A stretch of DNA of 8,082 bases from Acetofilamentum sp. (GTDB lineage Bacteria; Bacteroidota; Bacteroidia; Bacteroidales; JAFGUD01). The translations under genes were made by a program, and so were the position numbers. The stretch is taken from assembly GCA_020722645.1 (NCBI GenBank), contig DYKL01000144.1, positions 1-8,082 on the forward strand, in the 5' to 3' direction. The notes below the pieces were generated by a model, which had not been told where the DNA came from, made no database searches, and saw only the letters and a program-made list of their open reading frames with translations. Positions 1 to 7,400 of this stretch are shown here, one piece after another. How positions within the stretch are numbered: the first letter of the stretch is position 1; each line of letters begins with the position of its first letter.

Positions 1-65
1 TTATTTTCATTCTATTGGTGTGAGAACTTTAAGGTTCTCATGGTTGTTTCATCAACTAATTTTTT
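1..65. repeat. 65-bp direct repeat, copy 1
   Basis: This copy is identical over 65 bp to the copy at 102-166. It begins at the first base of the window, so it may extend further left. Inside is a near-palindrome at 21-40 (TGAGAAC, 6-nt centre, GTTCTCA) that could form a 7-bp hairpin, followed by a small GTTG/CAAC inverted pair and a T run. Read on the minus strand, the unit including one base of the spacer encodes an 18-codon micro-ORF, MKKLVDETTMRTLKFSHQ, then TAG. I do not know the family. Confidence 0.9.
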
Positions 66-101
66 CATGTGTAAATAATTTTGTAAGTTGTTGGTTTATA
101 A

Positions 102-166
102 TTATTTTCATTCTATTGGTGTGAGAACTTTAAGGTTCTCATGGTTGTTTCATCAACTAATTTTTT
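102..166. repeat. 65-bp direct repeat, copy 2
   Basis: This is an exact copy of 1-65, offset by 101 bp. The 36 bp between the copies (66-101) is unique within the window and AT-rich. The same hairpin lies at 122-141. Here the base context changes after 166 (A instead of C), so the minus-strand micro-ORF keeps the MRTLKFSHQ end but loses the upstream ATG seen in copy 1. The region from 167 to 330 holds no gene that I can support. Confidence 0.9.
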
Positions 167-330
167 ATTAACATCAGCAATATTTAATACTTTTGTGTTA
201 TTTTCGTTATTAGGGCTGCAATTTATAAGAAAAATGCAAATGAATATGTATAATAAATTTTTAATCATATTGTTAATTTTGTGTTGAAATTATTTTCTTA
301 AAACTTGAAAAAGATGTTTTTTTTTAACAA

Positions 331-1494
331 TTAACCATCAATATCCTCAATAGCAAAAATAAGTTTTTCGCATGCTTTTTCTAATGTTTGATTGTCTTTT
401 GCAAAACAGAATCTCAAAACGCTTGAATCTATTTTTTCTTTGTAAAAAGCCGACACCGGAATAGATGCTATTTTATATTTTTGTGTTAGTAAAACTGACA
501 ATTCTGTATCATTCAGCTTACTTATTTTTGAAAAATCGAAAAGTTGAAAATATGTACCTTTCGTTGGAATAATGTCTAATTTGGTGTTTTTAAGTAAACT
601 GATAAAAAAATCTCTCTTTTTTTGATAAAAAGCAGGGAGCTGTAAATATTCGTTTTCATTTTGCAAAAAATCCGCCAAAGCATATTGAACCGGCGTGTTT
701 GAAGCATAAACATTAAACTGATGCACTTTTCTGAACTCCCTCATAATTGGTTCTGAAGCCAAACAATAACCGGTTTTCCAGCCGGTAGCGTGAAAAGTTT
801 TTCCGAATGACGAAATAATGATGCTTTTATCGAACAATTCGGGATATTTTGCAATGCTTTCGTGTTGCAGATTGTCAAAAATAATATGTTCGTAAACTTC
901 GTCGCTGAGTATAAAAATATCATTGTTCTGAACAATATCAGACAATTTTTTAATGTCATTTTTATCTAATAAACTGCCGGTTGGGTTATGCGGTGAGTTA
1001 ATAATTATCATTTTTGTTTTTGTGTTAATCAAATTATTAACTTCGTCCCAGTTTATTTTGTAATCGGGGTATTTTAACTGAACTAAAACCGGAATTCCAC
1101 CATTAAGCTCTATTGTAGGGACATAACTATCGTAAGCGGGTTCAAAAACAATAACTTCGTCGTTTTTCTGAATAATTGCCGAAATAGAAGTAAAAATTGC
1201 CTGAGTTGCTCCGGCAGTAATGTTGATTTCGGTTTCGGGATTATATTTTGCACCGTACAATTTGAAAGTTTTTTGAGCAATAACTTCTCTGAGTATCATA
1301 ACTCCGGGCATTGGAGCATATTGATTGAACCCTTTACGCATATATTGAGCAACAAGTTCGATAATTTTTTCGGAAACTTCAAAATTCGGAAAACCCTGCG
1401 AAAGATTTATAGCTCCGTATTTGTTAGCCATTTCTGACATCACAGCAAAAATGGAAGTGCCAACAGTTGGTAGTTTTGAATTTATCATTGTCAT
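331..1494 (-). CDS. ybdL: Methionine aminotransferase, YbdL-like (PLP-dependent, class I/II)
   Basis: This is a cytoplasmic fold-type I aminotransferase, most like E. coli YbdL, which transaminates methionine and some aromatic amino acids with 2-oxo acids. It closely matches that family along its whole length: SKLPTVGTSIF near the N-terminus, INLSQGFPNF, NQYAPMPG, ITAGATQA, SPHNPTG (about 167-173), SDEVYEHI (about 197-204) and SSFGKTFHATGWK, where the PLP-binding lysine is about residue 232. RFCFAK near 361 supplies the arginine that binds the substrate carboxylate. The frame is open up to 1551, but that extension would start upstream of a good -7 promoter box at 1510-1517 and adds residues with no family counterpart. 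I therefore start at the ATG at 1494 (387 aa); the ATG at 1488 is equally possible. The family is confident; the preferred amino acid is inferred from similarity (kynurenine or glutamine transaminase relatives look alike). Confidence 0.9.
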   Translation of the reverse strand: MTMINSKLPTVGTSIFAVMSEMANKYGAINLSQGFPNFEVSEKIIELVAQYMRKGFNQYAPMPGVMILREVIAQKTFKLYGAKYNPETEINITAGATQAIFTSISAIIQKNDEVIVFEPAYDSYVPTIELNGGIPVLVQLKYPDYKINWDEVNNLINTKTKMIIINSPHNPTGSLLDKNDIKKLSDIVQNNDIFILSDEVYEHIIFDNLQHESIAKYPELFDKSIIISSFGKTFHATGWKTGYCLASEPIMREFRKVHQFNVYASNTPVQYALADFLQNENEYLQLPAFYQKKRDFFISLLKNTKLDIIPTKGTYFQLFDFSKISKLNDTELSVLLTQKYKIASIPVSAFYKEKIDSSVLRFCFAKDNQTLEKACEKLIFAIEDIDG

Positions 1495-1509
1495 ATTAAT
1501 ATGTTTATG

Positions 1510-1517
1510 CAAAATTA
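1510..1517 (-). promoter_or_regulatory. Putative -7 promoter element for the aminotransferase gene
   Basis: On the minus strand this reads TAATTTTG, a full match to the Bacteroidota -7 consensus TAnnTTTG. It lies 15 nt upstream of the ATG at 1494, giving a very short leader. No TTG -33 element is visible at the usual distance, so the call rests on one box. Confidence 0.4.
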
Positions 1518-1562
1518 TAATTTTGGTAGATAAAACCTTAATAATTTTCAAATTTTTCTGCC

Positions 1563-1621
1563 CTGTGAGTTGTCAGCACCTTACAGTAATTTTCGCGCCG
1601 AAAGGTTTTTGACACTTTCGG
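1563..1621. other. Two adjacent small hairpins upstream of the aminotransferase gene
   Basis: The first hairpin pairs 1563-1569 (CTGTGAG) with 1580-1586 (CTTACAG), 7 positions with one G/T pair and a 10-nt loop. The second pairs 1598-1604 (CCGAAAG) with 1615-1621 (CTTTCGG), 7 perfect pairs and a 10-nt loop. They lie upstream of the likely -7 box, so they are probably not in the mRNA leader. They could be a REP-like element or part of the end of the neighbouring transcript. I recognise no known riboswitch. Confidence 0.45.
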
Positions 1622-1639
1622 GATAAGTACTAAAATACA

Positions 1640-1675
1640 AAAACAAAAAAACTCTGAAAATGATTTCCAGAGTTT
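1640..1675 (-). terminator. Rho-independent terminator of the NifX-like gene
   Basis: Positions 1649-1660 pair with 1664-1675 around a 3-nt loop. On the minus-strand RNA this gives a 12-bp stem with one G:U pair, followed by a U-rich tract (1640-1650 is nearly all A on the plus strand). The G:U pair would be an A:C mismatch on the other strand, so the minus direction is favoured. It lies about 25 nt past the stop codon of the gene at 1700-2110. Confidence 0.8.
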
Positions 1676-1699
1676 AATTTTATCAGAAAAACCGAAAAA

Positions 1700-2110
1700 T
1701 TAGTGAGTTCTTTCGATATACAGATTTTTTAAATCTCCTTTCATATATGCTTCTATTGCTTCTTCAATATCAGTTTTATCGGTCATGATAACGTTGATGC
1801 CGTTAGAAAAAAATCTTTCATAAGCACCACGTCCCATACCGCCGGCAATAAGAATCTGACAATCAGATAATTCAGTTGCCATTTCATCGTGTTTATTGTC
1901 TTGTTCTTTCCCGAAACCGTGTCCTTTTTCGTTTACGTGTTCTTCATCGTGAGAATGTTGCTGATTTTGAGCAAAATGTCCTGTTCTTCTGTCTCTTAAT
2001 TCGGTATCTGTAATTTTACCGTCTTCAATTGTATAGATAACATAAAAAGGCGAACGCCCAAAATGTTGGCTGACTGTTTTTTTATCAACTGTAACTACTG
2101 CTATTTTCAT
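1700..2110 (-). CDS. NifX/NifB-like (dinitrogenase iron-molybdenum cofactor family) protein with His-rich insert
   Basis: This 136-aa protein belongs to the family of small single-domain proteins related to NifX, NafY and the NifB C-terminus, which in nitrogen fixers bind FeMo-cofactor or its precursor. Family hallmarks are the N-terminal strand MKIAVVT, the SQHFGRSPFY segment (residues 14-23) and the glycine turn ILIAGGMGRGAYERF (86-100), then an acidic helix DIEEAIEAY (114-122). Between the two halves, residues 45-74 hold a charged insert with six histidines (H45, H52, H54, H58, H64, H74); with H16 this could bind a metal. The only cysteine is C84. No nif gene is visible, and such stand-alone members are common in non-fixing anaerobes, where their role is unclear. 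A metal- or cluster-handling role is an inference. It seems to be its own transcription unit, with a -7 box upstream and a terminator downstream. Confidence 0.88.
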   Translation of the reverse strand: MKIAVVTVDKKTVSQHFGRSPFYVIYTIEDGKITDTELRDRRTGHFAQNQQHSHDEEHVNEKGHGFGKEQDNKHDEMATELSDCQILIAGGMGRGAYERFFSNGINVIMTDKTDIEEAIEAYMKGDLKNLYIERTH

Positions 2111-2133
2111 TTTATTTAGTTTTTATAATTGTG

Positions 2134-2141
2134 CAAAAATA
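2134..2141 (-). promoter_or_regulatory. Putative -7 promoter element for the NifX-like gene
   Basis: The minus strand reads TATTTTTG, matching TAnnTTTG, 23 nt upstream of the ATG at 2110. A TTG lies 23 nt further upstream, slightly farther than the usual spacing of the -33 element. This is a plausible but unproven promoter. Confidence 0.4.
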
Positions 2142-2201
2142 TTAAAATTTGGTTTACCATGTGACAAAAAAAATTAAAAAATTCTTATGTTTCTTGTATT
2201 T

Positions 2202-2329
2202 CCTTAAATCCGTAAGTCTATACTTATATATCTGAAATTCAGTCAGGTGTTTTCACCTGACTGATGCAAACTACATGTTGCAGGTGTTTTCACCTGCAAC
2301 CACTTACGAAAAAACTTGCGGATTTAAGG
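2202..2329. repeat. Nested palindromic (REPIN/MITE-like) element
   Basis: The outer arms are an inverted repeat of 16 bp with one mismatch: CCTTAAATCCGTAAGT at 2202-2217 against ACTTGCGGATTTAAGG at 2314-2329. Inside are two hairpins. The one at 2240-2263 has a perfect 10-bp stem and TTTT loop; the one at 2277-2300 also has a perfect 10-bp stem and TTTT loop. They share a 16-bp core, CAGGTGTTTTCACCTG, repeated 37 bp apart. A second ACTTACG at 2302-2308 also pairs perfectly with 2211-2217, so alternative closures exist. It lies between the kinase pseudogene and the NifX-like gene and could end transcription from the right or be a mobile palindromic repeat. Confidence 0.75.
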
Positions 2330-2520
2330 TATTTTAAGAATACTTTGAATATTGATTTACAAAATAATATTTTATCTTAAAAAATAATGATTTCCGATGG
2401 TGTTATAAATCACATTTAAAGCTTTGGACAATATTTCAATGTTGAATTTTTATATCAAAAAACAATTCGCCGTCAAGATGATAGGGCACCTGATTGTGAA
2501 ATTCAACTGATATTTTTTTT

Positions 2521-2777
2521 GGTCTTTTCCTTAATATTAAGATGAAATAATTATCTGTGTAAAAAATGATATATTCGTTAATTTTGATACTAATTTTTTG
2601 ATTTTATTTTTATTAACGTTTAAAATTTCGTTACATTCTACATTTAATTAATAATTTACATTTGTGCTTGTAACGAGTTTTTTTTTTGTTTCTACCACGA
2701 GTTGAAACTCGTGGTTATCATTATTTAGTCCTACGGACTATATTTATATCAGCATCTTAATATTGCGGAATAAAGCG
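2521..2777. mobile_element. MITE-like insertion inside the lipid kinase gene
   Basis: The element separates kinase codons that read continuously across it once one A is restored. Its ends are imperfect inverted repeats of 24 bp (2521-2544 and 2753-2776, 19 of 24 matching), sharing TTCCnnAATATTAAGATG with a perfect 12-bp inner block. It is flanked by T8 tracts at 2513-2520 and 2778-2785, consistent with an 8-bp target duplication, though a poly-T target makes the exact boundary uncertain. It carries no plausible transposase, so it would need one supplied in trans. The 8-bp duplication, AT-rich target and GG-start end are features also seen in ISL3-family elements, but I cannot assign a family. 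An internal 8-bp inverted repeat lies at 2628-2635 and 2669-2676. Confidence 0.75.
2694..2740. repeat. Two palindromes inside the insertion element
   Basis: The first, 2694-2715, has perfect 10-bp arms (ACCACGAGTT and AACTCGTGGT) around GA. The second, 2726-2740, has 6-bp arms (TAGTCC and GGACTA) around TAC. They lie near the right end of the insertion and resemble REP-type hairpins. Their copy number elsewhere cannot be judged from this window. Confidence 0.8.
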
Positions 2778-3564
2778 TTTTTTTTCTTTATGAAAAGTAA
2801 CTTCTTTGAATTTAAGATGTTGTGCTTTTGTAACTGTCGGCAGAATTCTTAATCTTTTAGGAACAGCAACTTTTTGTACCAGACAGATTTCAAGCAGACC
2901 ATCATCAGCAATAGCTTCGGGAGTAAGGGAAAAAACCGCCGGCAAACCGTCTGCCAATGGAAATTGTCGTTAAAAAGCATTCGATTTCTTTGTCGCTTAT
3001 TGGTTTGATGAACATTTTCTGCTCTTTGAAAAACAAAATATTTTTGATTATATGCCAATAATACTTCTCTTTACTGCCTTTTTTAACTTTGGTCGGACTG
3101 ATATAGTTTTCGGAAGCAACTTTTGCATCAAAACCCAACCCCATACCGTTAGAAAAAGTTTTACCATTGCAGATACCAATATCAATTTCTTTAGTTTTAA
3201 ACTCAAAAAATGAGTCCCAGTGTTCTTTTTTTAATCTTTCGGGAAACCCAAGTATTTGGATAAAATCGTTTCCGGTATCTGCCGGTATAATTCCTGTAAT
3301 AACATTTTTAATGTTAATCAATGGTTTTGAAACTTCATTAAAAGTACCATCACCGCCAACAGCTATTATATATTTGAATCCCTTCTGATAATAATTTTCA
3401 GAAATTCGGTTGGGTGTCCACTGAATTTTGTATAAACAAATTCTGCTGAAATATTTCTTTTTTGCAATTCCAGTTTTAAAATTGGTAAAATATGCTCTGC
3501 CGAACCGTTTCCTGCTACCGGATTAACTATAAAAACACAGTTATTCTGTTTATCTGCCATCAAA

Positions 3565-4278
3565 TTAGTTTTTGTAAGATTCTAACAAAGATTTTTCTAC
3601 TTTTTCAACAATTTGTTCATTTGAAAAATCTTCAATTTCTGTACTTTTTATTACATCATTAATTTTCACTTCCAATTTTGAGAAAAAGTCAATATAAAAT
3701 CTGTTTTTGGGTTTAAGTTTATAAAACCCGTTTAAAGTAACAGGTAAAATATCCCGCATAGTTGCTTTATAAATATATGTAAAACCCTTTTTGAACTTAC
3801 TGAAATCACCGTTTAAAGTTCGGGTACCTTCCGGAAAAATAGCAATTGTCTGGTATCCTGAATTTTGAATTAATTTGCCGATTATTTCTTTTGTTTTTTT
3901 CAAATCTGTATTATTAAGGGGAACATAATTAATTGCTTTTAATGCGTTTTTAAAAAGTGGCACTTTCATTAATTTAGCTTTTCCCAGCCACGAAACGTTT
4001 GGACAAAGCGACATAACAGCCATTATATCAAATAAACTGCCGTGATTTGCAACTAAGATATATTTATTTTTTTTGTCAATTTTTTCTTTCCCTATAATAT
4101 GAAGGCGTTTAAAAATTATGACAAAAATTCCTTTTGCCCAAAAATTTACAGACCCTATTATTGCTTTATTGAATTTGAAAATACTCAAAAATAAAACAAA
4201 CAATACTGTCAAAAAAGTGAATGTCAGTATTACCAAATATACAGGTAAAGAAATGATTGTAAAAAAAAATGTTTTCAT
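3565..4278 (-). CDS. 1-acyl-sn-glycerol-3-phosphate acyltransferase (PlsC-like)
   Basis: This 237-aa membrane-associated enzyme transfers an acyl chain to the 2-position of lysophosphatidic acid, making phosphatidic acid, or acts on a similar lysolipid. The N-terminus (about 5-35) is a strongly hydrophobic membrane segment. The LPLAT motifs are all present: block I NHGSLFD (78-84) with the catalytic H79 and D84 of the HX4D pair, a K-L-x-K-V-P segment near 102-106, block III FPEGTRT (148-154) and block IV LPVTLNG (178-184). The length is normal and there is no interruption. It starts at the ATG at 4278, with no clear Shine-Dalgarno sequence. The lipid kinase pseudogene starts 4 nt after its stop, so the two were very likely co-transcribed as a phosphatidic-acid-forming pair. 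The family is certain; the exact acceptor is inferred. I omit the symbol plsC because several LPLAT paralogues share these motifs. Confidence 0.92.
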   Translation of the reverse strand: MKTFFFTIISLPVYLVILTFTFLTVLFVLFLSIFKFNKAIIGSVNFWAKGIFVIIFKRLHIIGKEKIDKKNKYILVANHGSLFDIMAVMSLCPNVSWLGKAKLMKVPLFKNALKAINYVPLNNTDLKKTKEIIGKLIQNSGYQTIAIFPEGTRTLNGDFSKFKKGFTYIYKATMRDILPVTLNGFYKLKPKNRFYIDFFSKLEVKINDVIKSTEIEDFSNEQIVEKVEKSLLESYKN

Positions 4279-4320
4279 AATTCACTGATTATTAGCGTGT
4301 TATGAATTTAAAATTAATCG

Positions 4321-4328
4321 GAAAGATA
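4321..4328 (-). promoter_or_regulatory. Weak putative -7 element for the acyltransferase operon
   Basis: The minus strand reads TATCTTTC, seven of eight consensus-compatible positions for TAnnTTTG, with a TTG 21 nt upstream at the edge of the preceding terminator. It would give a leader of roughly 35-40 nt before the ATG at 4278. This is a tentative call. Confidence 0.25.
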
Positions 4329-4348
4329 AAACATTTTTTATTAAAATA

Positions 4349-4378
4349 ACAAAAAAGCTCTAATAAAAATTAGAGCTT
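4349..4378 (-). terminator. Rho-independent terminator of the T9SS propeller gene
   Basis: AAGCTCTAAT (4355-4364) pairs perfectly with ATTAGAGCTT (4369-4378) around an AAAA loop, a 10-bp stem. On the minus strand it is followed by a T-rich stretch from the A run at 4351-4356. It lies 30 nt after the TAG stop at 4408 and separates that gene from the acyltransferase operon. Confidence 0.85.
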
Positions 4379-4407
4379 CTAAAAATCAATCAATTATGAA
4401 ACAAAAA

Positions 4408-7400
4408 CTATTCGACAATAATTTTCACTATTTGAGTTTCTTTTGTTGAAATTATTTTAAGAATGTATATGCCAGATGATAAGCCTGTAATGTCAATTTT
4501 TGATACATTTTCGGAAATTTTTTGATTTTTGAGTTCTTTGCCTGAAATATCAGTTAATGCTATGAAATAATTGTTTTTCAGCTCATCAACTTCAATAAAA
4601 ATGCTATTTTTTGCAGGATTTGGGTAAACTTTAACATCTGAAGATAATATATTGCAAATTCCGGTTGGGTCACCAACATATAGACCATCAACAGATATCC
4701 CTCTGCCTCCGTTAATTGTAGCCTCCAAAGCTATCTGATATTCGGCAGAAAGTTCGGGTAAATTAATTTCATAATAAGTCCAAGTTGTAATGCTGTTATC
4801 AATGCTTAAAAGGTTTATCCAATCGGCTGTTAAACTGTTTCTATATTTCACATCAAGCTGGTCGAAAAAGCTGAATAAAGCAGCGTTATATATCCAAAAA
4901 CCGAAAGAGGCAACTGAATTTGAGCTTAAATCCATTGTTGGGAGTATAAGTTTTGTTACACCTGTATTTGACGAACTACCTTTTATTAAAAAGTTGTATT
5001 CACCATCGTAAGCAGAAGCAGGATTACCTGAGTTTCCTTGCGAAACAGTCCAGTCAATTTCACCTGAAATATTTTCGTTTATAAAACAATTCGGAAATGC
5101 TCCGTTTGTTTCGACACTTTCGTACCAAGGGAATGATAAGAGAATATCGCATTGAGTTGAAAAAGTAAAATCACTGCCATAGCCGATGCCGTTTCCATTT
5201 TCGGCAAAAGCTCTGTAATAATAAGTTGTTCCTGCTGTAAGTCCATCGACTGAAACTGAATATTCGCCGAAACTAACAATAGGGTTTGTATTCAGAACAA
5301 TAACATCAGGAGTATTAATAAAGGCATTAGGCTGAGAACTAACAATTATACCGCTTTGAATTACATTACTACTGAAATCATTAGTAATTTCGGCACTTAA
5401 AACAGCAGAAGTTTGTTGAATTTCTGTAGCTTCACCTGTTAAAACATAAGGAACAAAATTACCTGATAAATCAAGAGGAGTTTCCCATAACCCTCTGCCA
5501 TAAGTTGAGGCTCTTAAGCGGCTGTTTTCGGGAGTATTAAAATCGTAGTAAATATCAAATTCAGTAACAACAACATTAGGCAGTCCTTTGCTGAAAAGAG
5601 TCCAGTCTTCATCTCCGTTTTTGATAAACACGCCAAAGTCAGTGCCTGCATATAATTGGTCTTGAGCAGTTTCAAGCGTGTTTTGAATTATGCAATTGAC
5701 TGGAATTTGCGGTAAACCGGCTGAAATATTAGTCCAGTTCTGTCCTCCGTCAGTTGTTTGATAAACACCATATTCATTGAAATTGCCCAGAGTAACCCAA
5801 ACAGTGTTGGGGTCGTTAAATTTGACTTCTATGTATGTAAGTGGTGCTTGAGAAAGGGGCAAACCACTGTTAATTGGTGTCCATGTTTCGCCTCCGTCAG
5901 TGGTTTTATACAAACTTGTAGCTCTACCTGCATAAATATAATCAGGATTTGTCTGACAAATAGCAAGAGAATTCAAATCACCACCAAAACTTCCTATTTC
6001 TTCAAAAGAATTACCTTGATTTGTAGATTTCCAGAGTTTATCATATCCGATATATATTGTTTTATTATCGAAAGGGTCAAGTAAATAAGGAGTTACCCAT
6101 GCACCGGTTACTCCACCCGGAATATTATCGGAAATACAGGTTTCACTTGACCAATTATTGGTTGTTCTGTGAATATCTCCATAATACAAACTTCCGTATT
6201 GTGTATCTTCATCGGTATAATCAATCAGGCATTTCATACCATCACCACCTAAAACATCGTACCAATTTGAATTATCCTGCAATTTAGTACCATTGTCCTG
6301 TAATCCCAGAATTGTGCGGCTTGGAACAGTTTGAGCTGTGCTTAAACCGTAAATCTGACTGATTGTAATGCCGTTTGTATGGTCAGTCCAGCTCTCACCG
6401 TCAATAGTAGTGTAGATGCCGCCATCATTAGCTTCAAAAAGCACTGATTCGTTATTTCTGAAAGCCATATAATGTTTATCTGCGTGAACAGCCTGAGCAC
6501 CATAACCACCATACCAATGATTAGCCATTGACCAGTTTACACCACCGTCTGTGGATTTCCAAGTATTAACACCACCAACGTAAACGATATTTTCGTCATT
6601 AGGGTCAGATGCTAATGAAAGGTCGTACCAGCCCTGACCGCCGTCATCACCGCTTCCACCTTCGTACCAGCCTAAAAGATTGTAATCATCAAAAGTTACA
6701 TTAAAAGTTTCGGCATAATCAGAAGATTTGAAAATAGCATAAAGACCGTTTGAACCATTTGCCCCAACAGCATAAACAACCGCAGGATTATCAGCTGTAA
6801 CAGCCAATTCAACTCTGGCGCTACCACCGGAAGAATATTTATATGTCCATGTTTCACCGGCATCAATGCTTTTATGGATTGCCCCACCTCGTGTACTTCC
6901 ATAAATTATATCCGGATTATTCGGACATAATTCAATATCAATAAATTCGTAAGTGGTAGTTTTATTCCAACTTACACCGGCATCTATTGTTTTATAAAAA
7001 CCGTCAGATGTAGCTGCATAAATAATATTATTATCATTGGGGTTAATTTTCATATTATTGACCAACTCTCTGTCAGCAGGCGAAAAGATTAAACCGGTTG
7101 TTTGCCAAGTCAAACCACCGTCAGTAGATTTTAAAACACCTACACTGTAATTGTCAGAAGCATCTCTGTCGCCTGTACCGATATATATTGTAGAAGAGAC
7201 ATCATAATCAGATGGAATAACAATAGCACTAACACCAAGAACATCATTACTATCAGTAAGGACAGCCCAATTGTCGCCGTTATCATAAGTTACCCATAAA
7301 CCACCGGCAGGTGCTCCAATCCAAAATGTATTATTATCAGTGGGGTGAAAAGCAACAGTGTTTATTCTGCCTATACCAGCATAACCTCCATCAGAAGAAT

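Larger units (their letters stand above)
2436..3560 (-). pseudogene. Diacylglycerol/lipid kinase (DagK/YegS family), disrupted by an insertion and frameshifts
   Basis: Three frames together restore a protein of about 286 aa, the normal size for this family, which phosphorylates diacylglycerol or related lipids using ATP. Motifs in order: VNPVAG (12-17), GGDGTFNEV (69-77, nucleotide-binding), PADTGNDF (93-100), SNGMGLGFDAKV (137-148), TPEAIADDGLL (213-223) and, past the insertion, HLDGE (273-277). Lesions: a missing base near the A4 run at 3395-3401; an extra base in the G3/A6 run (plus strand) at 2927-2935; a roughly 257-bp insertion after residue 261; and one base missing from the A tract at that site. 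The GTGND motif reads DTGND and the conserved Asn-Gly reads Ile-Gly (201-203). The start is the ATG at 3560, 4 nt after the acyltransferase stop; the remnant ends with TGA at 2436-2438. I infer a non-functional gene. Assembly error could explain the single-base changes but not the insertion. Confidence 0.88.

Noticed and set aside
1..166. CRISPR array
   Set aside because: Only two units are visible, the repeat is 65 bp (longer than typical CRISPR repeats), there is a single spacer, and no cas gene is in the window.
1495..1650. SAM or other methionine-related riboswitch upstream of the aminotransferase
   Set aside because: No recognisable riboswitch core is present, and the hairpins lie upstream of the likely -7 box, so they would not be in the mRNA.
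2530..2764. CTTAATATT at 2530-2538 and 2756-2764 as a 9-bp target-site duplication
   Set aside because: The word is part of a palindrome, so the apparent direct repeat is a by-product of the terminal inverted repeats. The kinase reading frame places the boundaries further out, at the T8 tracts.
2757..3321. Separate small genes in the kinase region
   Set aside because: The pieces carry successive motifs of one kinase in different frames, and their apparent starts are internal codons (one is TTG within the conserved sequence).
4790..6287. Plus-strand ORFs opposite the propeller gene
   Set aside because: They are short, lack family motifs and overlap a long confident gene on the other strand.
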